A DNA stretch of 18,627 nucleotides from Streptomyces katrae (GTDB lineage: Bacteria; Actinomycetota; Actinomycetes; Streptomycetales; Streptomycetaceae). Numbering within the stretch: the first letter of the stretch is position 1; each line of letters starts with the position of its first letter. The position numbers and the translations under genes were made by a program. Below are positions 14,121 through 18,627 of this stretch, piece after piece. The stretch is from NCBI RefSeq assembly GCF_000966975.1, contig NZ_JZWV01000240.1, positions 1 through 18,627 on the forward strand, read 5' to 3'. The notes beneath the pieces were generated by a model. It did not search any database. It was not told where the DNA came from and saw nothing but the letters and a program-made list of their open reading frames with translations.

Positions 14121-14679
14121 CGTGGGGGTGGCCCTTCCGGATCGGCTTGGACATGTAGACGGCGTCGCCGCCGTAGTGCGGTGGTGGAGTGACCCCGGTC
14201 CGGGGGCGGTATCCGTGGGCGGCCCAGAAGGTGTCCATGCCGGAGACGGCGACCAGGGAGATCCACCGGTATCCCGCCGCCCGCGCCGTGGCCGACAGGT
14301 GGTGCAGCAGGGTCCTGCCGTACCCCCTGCCGCGGAGGTCCTCGGCGACGACGATGTCGTGCAGGTGCAGGTTGTCCGAGCGGTGGACGGTGCGCTGCGG
14401 CCGCAGGAGGTCCGGGCAGCGGTCCGGCGGGTAGGGGAAGGCCAGGAGGTAGCCGGCCAGGCGGTGTTCGTGGTGGAGGGTGAAGCAGGTGGACGGCGAG
14501 GCCCCGCCCCTCGATTCCAGGGCGGTCCTGCCCTCCGAGAGCCCCCGGGGGCCGTACTCGGCGGCCTCCAGGGCGGCCACGGCGTCCCAGTCGGCGGTGG
14601 AGACGCCCCGGATCCGGATCCGGATCCCGGTCCCGGTGCCCGTGCCCGTGTCGGTGTCGGCGTCGGTGTCGGCGGTCAT
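14110..14679 (-). CDS. GNAT family N-acetyltransferase
   Basis: A 189-residue GNAT, transferring an acetyl or acyl group from CoA to an amine. Core motifs: LHLHDIVVAEDLRGRGYGRTLL (the acetyl-CoA loop R/Q-x-x-G-x-G as RGRGYG, residues 116-121), ISLVAVSGMDTFWAAHGYRP (motif B, 140-159) and a C-terminal VYMSKPI strand. TLHHEHRLAGYLLAFPY (67-83) is the strand before it. Residues 4-24 are a low-complexity Asp/Thr, Gly/Thr, Ile/Arg run encoded by hexamer repeats. The ATG at 14679 overlaps the stop of the DUF6271 gene as ATGA, so the two are translationally coupled. The MFS gene overlaps its 3' end. Acetylation of an amino sugar or amine made by the upstream enzymes, or self-protection, would fit; this is inference. 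Confidence 0.9.
   Translation of the reverse strand: MTADTDADTDTGTGTGTGIRIRIRGVSTADWDAVAALEAAEYGPRGLSEGRTALESRGGASPSTCFTLHHEHRLAGYLLAFPYPPDRCPDLLRPQRTVHRSDNLHLHDIVVAEDLRGRGYGRTLLHHLSATARAAGYRWISLVAVSGMDTFWAAHGYRPRTGVTPPPHYGGDAVYMSKPIRKGHPHGAQ
14609..14676 (-). repeat. Low-complexity hexamer tract in the GNAT N-terminus
   Basis: Imperfect 6-bp repeats: three exact CGGATC units at 14609-14626, then degenerate CCCGGT/GCCCGT/GTCGGT units to 14676. They encode alternating Ile-Arg, Gly-Thr and Asp-Thr/Ala dipeptides. Slippage here would change length in frame. Confidence 0.6.
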
Positions 14680-15992
14680 GGCCGGCCCTTCCCGTGGAGC
14701 GGTGTGGTCCGGGCGGCGTGCACCAGGGGCTCCCACGCGTCGATGAGGTGCGCGAAGTCCTCCATGTCCGCGCGCGCCTCGGCGAGCAGCCGCGGGCCCT
14801 GGCGGTGCAGGCTTTCGGCCGTCCGCGCGTAGGCGCCGCCCAGGGTGCGGTAGGAGCGGGTGAGGGTGTCCAGCCGGTGGACGTTCTCCTCGTCGTCGAG
14901 GGCGGTGCTCTCCCGGACGAGCCCGGACACCGCCTCCGCCCGGAGCCGGTGGAGGCCGTCCAGGAGCGCGCCGCCCTCCTGCGCCATGCGTTCGTGGAGG
15001 AACCGGAAGGGGAGCATGGACAGCAGGAACTTGGCGTACCGGGTCTGGTAGGCGGTGAAGCCCGCGCCGGTCTTGCGTTCGTCGGTGTGGAAGTTGACGA
15101 TGTGCCGGTTGTGCAGGACGCCGGGCAGCCCGGCGTGGTAGAGCAGGTGGAAGAGGAAGTAGTCGCTCCCGATGGTGTCGGTGGCCGGGGGCAGCGGGAT
15201 CCGCTCGTGGACCTCGTGGTGAAAGGCGATGTTGCACATGTCGACCCGCATGGGGTCGACGGGACCGAGCACCGTGCGGTCGTGGGTGAACGGCTCGGTG
15301 CCGGCGCCCTTGAACGACTCGTCCACCAGCCGCTCGCGTTCCTGTTCGGACCAGGCGGCGGGCGCCCACAGGCCGATGACCTCTCGGTGGACGTCGGGGG
15401 CCCGCTGCTGGAGGTCGGTGAGGTCGACGGACGGTACGCCCACGAAGGAGCCCCCGACCATGGCCACCGTCCTGTCGGTGTGCTCCGCGGCGAGCAGGAC
15501 CTCGGTGACGGAGCCGGCGGCGTCGGCCGCCTTCCGCCCCAGGAAGGCCAGTTCCTGGCCGATGGGGAAGACGGGTTCGCCGTTCTGCTCCTGGTAGCGG
15601 CTGTCGGAGTCGCGGCGGTGCACCGAACGGCAGCCGAGGGCGGCGGCGATCAGGAAGGCACGATTGGTGCAGGCACCGTACGAGACGGCGGGCGGCAGCA
15701 TGAGGGCGAGCATCCGCTCGGGCCCGGCGAGGCCGGCCCGGTCGATGGCCGCGCGCAGGAAGGCCCGTTGTCCGGCTTCGTCCAGGTGGTGGGCCACGAC
15801 GCCCGGGGCGAGCCCGGCCGTGTGGACGGCCCGGGCATGCCGGGTGAAGGCGGGCCGGTCGGCGGAGTCGAGGACCAGGAGGTGGACCTCGACCCCGAAG
15901 TGGTGTGCCGCGTGGGCGGCCTCGCGGCCGACGGCCTCGATCGTGTCGGCGCAGGCCCGGTTCGTGGGGAGGGTCAGGCAGATCTTGTCCAT
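14676..15992 (-). CDS. DUF6271 family protein, glycosyltransferase-like
   Basis: A 438-residue cytosolic protein I recognise as the actinobacterial DUF6271 group; no function is established to my knowledge. It opens with ICLTLPTNRACADTIEA (residues 4-20), like the first beta strand of GT-A glycosyltransferases, followed by a second strand VHLLVLDSAD (36-45). SYGACTNRAFLIAAALG (104-120) and RRDSDSRYQ (126-134) place a DxD-like acidic motif after a helix, as in nucleotide-sugar binding. A conserved middle block GSDYFLFHLLYHAGLPGVLH (275-294), then NRHIVNFHTDERKT, may be the acceptor/catalytic part. Residues 330-430 are mostly helical. The ATG at 15992 has AGGAGAG six bases away. It starts 14 bp after the PhyH stop and its TGA overlaps the GNAT start (ATGA). 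A glycosyltransferase role is inference from motif order only. Confidence 0.75.
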   Translation of the reverse strand: MDKICLTLPTNRACADTIEAVGREAAHAAHHFGVEVHLLVLDSADRPAFTRHARAVHTAGLAPGVVAHHLDEAGQRAFLRAAIDRAGLAGPERMLALMLPPAVSYGACTNRAFLIAAALGCRSVHRRDSDSRYQEQNGEPVFPIGQELAFLGRKAADAAGSVTEVLLAAEHTDRTVAMVGGSFVGVPSVDLTDLQQRAPDVHREVIGLWAPAAWSEQERERLVDESFKGAGTEPFTHDRTVLGPVDPMRVDMCNIAFHHEVHERIPLPPATDTIGSDYFLFHLLYHAGLPGVLHNRHIVNFHTDERKTGAGFTAYQTRYAKFLLSMLPFRFLHERMAQEGGALLDGLHRLRAEAVSGLVRESTALDDEENVHRLDTLTRSYRTLGGAYARTAESLHRQGPRLLAEARADMEDFAHLIDAWEPLVHAARTTPLHGKGRP

Positions 15993-16006
15993 GTCGTCTC
16001 TCCTGT

Positions 16007-17074
16007 TCACCGCGCCGCGGCCGGTGCGGGGCCCCAGGGATCGAGCCCCAGCAGTCTGCGGCCGAGGCCGTTCAGGGTGGCCCTGCCGTAGCGCAGGGAT
16101 TCGTGCCGGGTGGCGTCGCCGACCAGGGTTGCGTTCCAGTCGGGGGTGGCGAGCCGGCGCCAGGAGTCGACCCGGGAGGTGCGCAGCCGGGTGTGTTCCT
16201 CCAGCGCGGGCATCATGGAGAGGTACTGGACGGCCCTGACACGGTCGGCGGAGGTGTTGGGGGCGACGCCGTGGGCCAGGTGCCCGTTGAAGATGAGCAG
16301 ATCGCCGGCGGCGAGTTCGGGCCGGATCACGGGGAACTCGGCGCGGTCGATCGCGGGCCTGACGGGATCCCGGCCGGCCGGCTGGGCCGCCTGCCACTGG
16401 TCGAACCGCCGGAACAGCTCCGGCGCGCACTGGAAGCCGCCGGTCTCCGGGTGCGTGTCGTCGAGCGCGATGATTCCCTGGACCCGCTGGGGCGGCACGC
16501 CGAGCGTGGTGTCCACGTCCCAGTGGAGGTCGATGTCGAAGCCCCGGTCGGTCGGTTCGATGAGGGCGCGGTCGCGGTTGCCGACGTTGGGCGGGTTGAG
16601 GTTGAGGCGGTCGAGGGTCACCCACAGCTCCTCGCAGTCCCAGACGTCGACGAAGGCCTCGTAGACGCGCCGGGTCTGGCGGCTGTCCCAGATGAGCTGG
16701 TGGTGGTAGGCCTCGACGAAGCCGTAGACGTAGAGGTGGCGGTCCAGTTCTGAGCGGAACTCCCGCTCTGCGTACCATCCGTCCGGCCGGGCGGGGTCCA
16801 GGCCCTGGAACTCCCAGGCGAAGTCCAGGAGGCGCCGGGCGGCGGTGCGGGATATGGCGTTCCTGACGATCACGTAGCCGTAGGTCTGCCACGCGGCGAA
16901 GTCCTGCTCGGACAGCACGCGTAAGGGGCGGGTCTTGCGCAGGTCCCGCAGCCGGACCGGCGAGAGGTAGGTCTCGCCGTCCGCGCTGAAGTAGGGGCGG
17001 TCCGAGACGGCGCGGTACAGGTGGCCGGGGCGTCCGGGAGGGACGGGGTGTTCGAGGGTGTCGGGGGTCGTCAT
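16007..17074 (-). CDS. Phytanoyl-CoA dioxygenase (PhyH) family Fe(II)/2-oxoglutarate oxygenase
   Basis: A 355-residue non-heme iron oxygenase. The jelly-roll iron site is visible: HWD (His184, Asp186) in DIDLHWDVDTTLG, and the distal His268 in FNGHLAHGVAPN, with Arg278/Arg280 placed to bind 2-oxoglutarate. LSEQDFAAWQTYGYVIVRNAI (about 55-75) is the typical PhyH N-terminal start, and GIIALDDTHPETGGFQCAPE (200-219) the core strand pair. The family hydroxylates or otherwise oxidises small molecules in secondary metabolism. The ATG at 17074 is preferred (GGAG at a normal distance); a GTG at 17095 lacks an SD. Its C-terminus ends 14 bp before the DUF6271 start, pointing to one transcript. Confidence 0.9.
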   Translation of the reverse strand: MTTPDTLEHPVPPGRPGHLYRAVSDRPYFSADGETYLSPVRLRDLRKTRPLRVLSEQDFAAWQTYGYVIVRNAISRTAARRLLDFAWEFQGLDPARPDGWYAEREFRSELDRHLYVYGFVEAYHHQLIWDSRQTRRVYEAFVDVWDCEELWVTLDRLNLNPPNVGNRDRALIEPTDRGFDIDLHWDVDTTLGVPPQRVQGIIALDDTHPETGGFQCAPELFRRFDQWQAAQPAGRDPVRPAIDRAEFPVIRPELAAGDLLIFNGHLAHGVAPNTSADRVRAVQYLSMMPALEEHTRLRTSRVDSWRRLATPDWNATLVGDATRHESLRYGRATLNGLGRRLLGLDPWGPAPAAAR

Positions 17075-17092
17075 GTCTCGCTCCGGGCTTCG

Positions 17093-17126
17093 CACCGGGG
17101 CGGGCGGACGGGCCGCTCCCCCGGTG
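17093..17126 (-). terminator. Intercistronic hairpin between GH3 and PhyH genes
   Basis: CACCGGGG (17093-17100) and CCCCGGTG (17119-17126) are perfect 8-bp arms with an 18-base loop, in the 90-bp gap between the GH3 stop (17165) and the PhyH start (17074). It may be a partial terminator or a processing site. If it is a true terminator, the GH3 gene is not in the PhyH operon. Confidence 0.4.
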
Positions 17127-17164
17127 TCCTCGTGTCGTGGTCGGTGGCTTCTCGCGGGTCCGGC

Positions 17165-18606
17165 TCAGACGGCGCCGAGCAGCACCTCGGCCGCGGCGAT
17201 GCCGCAGACGCGCGTGGCGCCGTGCGTGTTCAGGTGCACGGCGGCGGGTGCGGTGTCCGAGGGGACGCCCATCTCCACGACCACCGCGTCGGGGCGGCGG
17301 CGCACCAGGCCGTCGAGGGCCCGCTCCATCCAGGAGTGGCGGGCCGCGTCGCGCACCACGACGACCAGGGCGCGTCCCTCGGCGGGGGCCAGCGCCGCCC
17401 GGTCGAGGGCGTCGGCGTGCGCCAGGTCCGATTCCCCGAGCCGGACGGAGGTGGTGTCCGGGCGCAGGGCGCGCAGCGGGTCGGCCATGCCCCAGGGGGT
17501 GCCGCCGTCGATGGCGAGGTGGGTCGTGGGCGCCAGCTCCACCACGTGGGGGGCGCCCGCCAGCGGCAGGGCGGTGCGGGCGTCCGGCCGGCGGTGGACC
17601 CGTACCGCGCGGCGGGCTGCCGCCAGGCCGGTGTCGCCGTCGCCGTCGCCCTGTGACGCCTCCTGCGGCAGGTTCCGCGACCAGCGGGCGAACTCGGTGA
17701 CGCGGCCGGAGGCTTCGGCCAGTCGCTCCTCCGGCAGGTCGCCGTCCTGCACGGCGCGCGCCAGTGCTTCGGCGAGTGCGGCGGTGGTGGCCTCTTCCGC
17801 GTTCTCGCCGCCGACGCACACGGCGTCCGCGCCGGCGGCCACGGCCTTGACCGTCGCGCCGGTGATTCCGTAGAGGTCGGACACGGCGCCCATCTCGATG
17901 GCGTCGGTGACGACGAGGCCGGTGAAGCCGAGTTCGCCGCGCAGGAGGCCGCCCACGATCCGGGGGCTGAGCGTGGCCGGCAGTGTGTCGTCGTACGCGG
18001 GAATGAGCATGTGGGCGGTCATCACGCTGCGCACGCCCGCCTCGACGGCCGCCCGGAACGGCGGCAGGGCGACGCGGGCGATCGTCTCGGCGTCGGCGTC
18101 GAGGCGCGGCAGTCCGTGGTGGGAGTCGACGGTGGTGTCGCCGTGGCCGGGGAAGTGTTTGGCGCAGGCGGCGACGCCGGCGGACTGCAGGCCCTGGATC
18201 CAGGCGGCGGTGTGGCGGGCGACGGTGGCGGTGTGCGCGCCGAAGGAGCGGACCCCGATCACCGGGTTGAGGGGGTTGGAGTTGACGTCGGCGCTCGGCG
18301 CGTAGTTCAGGGAGATGCCGGCGGTGCGCAGGTCCCGTCCGAGTCCGTGGGCGACCTGGAAGGTCAGCTCGGGGTCGTCGACGGTGCCCAGGGCGAGGTT
18401 GCCGGGGCGGGAGGAGCCGGTGTGCCGCTCCAGGCGGGTGACGTCGCCGGCCTCCTCGTCGACGGCGATGACGAGGTCGGGGTTCTCGGCGCGCAGCGAA
18501 GCGGTGAGCGCGGCGACCTGTTCCGGGGTCTGGATGTTGCGTCCGAACAGGACGACGGAGGAGAGGCCGTCGGCGATCCTCCGGAGCACCCAGTCGGGGG
18601 CTGTGG
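17165..18606 (-). CDS. Glycoside hydrolase family 3, beta-N-acetylhexosaminidase-like (5' end missing)
   Basis: The last 480 or so codons of a GH3 gene; the frame is open to 18606, where adapter sequence begins, so the true start is off the contig. Counting from the GTG at 18589: AVDEEAGDVTRLE (42-54), YAPSADVNSNPLNPVIGVRSFG (96-117), KHFPGHGDT with DSHHG (144-159; the His-Asp acid/base dyad typical of the NagZ branch) and VVTDAIEMGAV with nucleophile Asp229. These residues point to N-acetylhexosaminidase activity, or GlcNAc phosphorolysis, rather than beta-glucosidase. Residues from about 320 onward form a second domain with a GDGDGD linker. In NagZ-like enzymes the substrate is a peptidoglycan or amino-sugar fragment. 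Its position ahead of PhyH-DUF6271-GNAT-MFS raises the possibility that it trims or activates a GlcNAc-containing product. Confidence 0.88.
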
Positions 18607-18627
18607 CTGTCTCTTATACACATCTCT
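18607..18627. other. Nextera/Tn5 mosaic-end adapter (sequencing artefact)
   Basis: Bases 18607-18625 are exactly the 19-bp transposase mosaic end used in Nextera libraries (CTGTCTCTTATACACATCT), followed by CT. It is untrimmed library sequence, not genome. It creates false N-termini MCIRDS and MYKRQ in minus-strand translations. Confidence 0.97.

Noticed and set aside
14676..18623. A single 1315-residue minus-strand open frame
   Set aside because: Only its last 438 codons are real (DUF6271). The rest is Arg/Pro/Gly-rich shadow of the PhyH and GH3 genes, and its N-terminus is adapter sequence.

Overview
The window is high-GC DNA with codon use, GC-rich hairpins and gene families typical of an actinomycete, most likely Streptomyces or a close relative. 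Supporting signs are a secreted endoglycoceramidase-like GH5, a DUF4232 lipoprotein, two actinobacterial P450s, a MocR-type regulator, and an iron box of the DmdR1/DtxR type. The right end is a library artefact: bases 18607-18627 are a Nextera/Tn5 mosaic-end adapter, so genuine sequence ends near 18606 and the last gene is cut off.

Left part (1-3600). A secreted endonuclease/exonuclease/phosphatase-fold protein (minus) is divergent from a secreted GH5 glycosidase (plus). A DUF4232 lipoprotein follows. All three look like exported proteins.

Middle (3600-9300). A LysE/RhtB exporter and a MocR-type GntR regulator are divergent around a compact array of three GTGCAA half-sites. The regulator has lost an internal segment and its reading frame. 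A P450 with an abnormal I-helix motif (AGYITT) follows, convergent with a GtrA-like membrane protein. The promoter region of that membrane protein is unusually AT-rich and full of repeats. Next come an SDR oxidoreductase with two 15-bp direct repeats upstream, and an alpha/beta-hydrolase that lacks its nucleophile segment. The hydrolase is preceded by a 17-codon leader ORF and a hairpin that could occlude its ribosome binding site.

Right-middle (9500-12950). A short VTT/DedA-like membrane protein sits below an iron box. It is followed by a second P450 with normal motifs, a second LysE exporter, and a divergent spermidine-synthase-like methyltransferase-fold protein.

Right end (12939-18606). 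Five tightly packed minus-strand genes are read in the order GH3 N-acetylhexosaminidase-like (partial), Fe(II)/2-oxoglutarate (PhyH) dioxygenase, DUF6271 protein with glycosyltransferase-like features, GNAT acetyltransferase, MFS exporter. The last three overlap or nearly abut. Together they look like a small pathway that makes, modifies and exports a sugar-containing or amine-containing metabolite. This is the best candidate here for an undescribed system, but its product cannot be read from the sequence. No tRNA, rRNA, CRISPR, transposase, prophage or plasmid signal was seen. No gene-free stretch exceeds about 300 bases; the longest, 8497-8783, holds the SDR upstream region described below.
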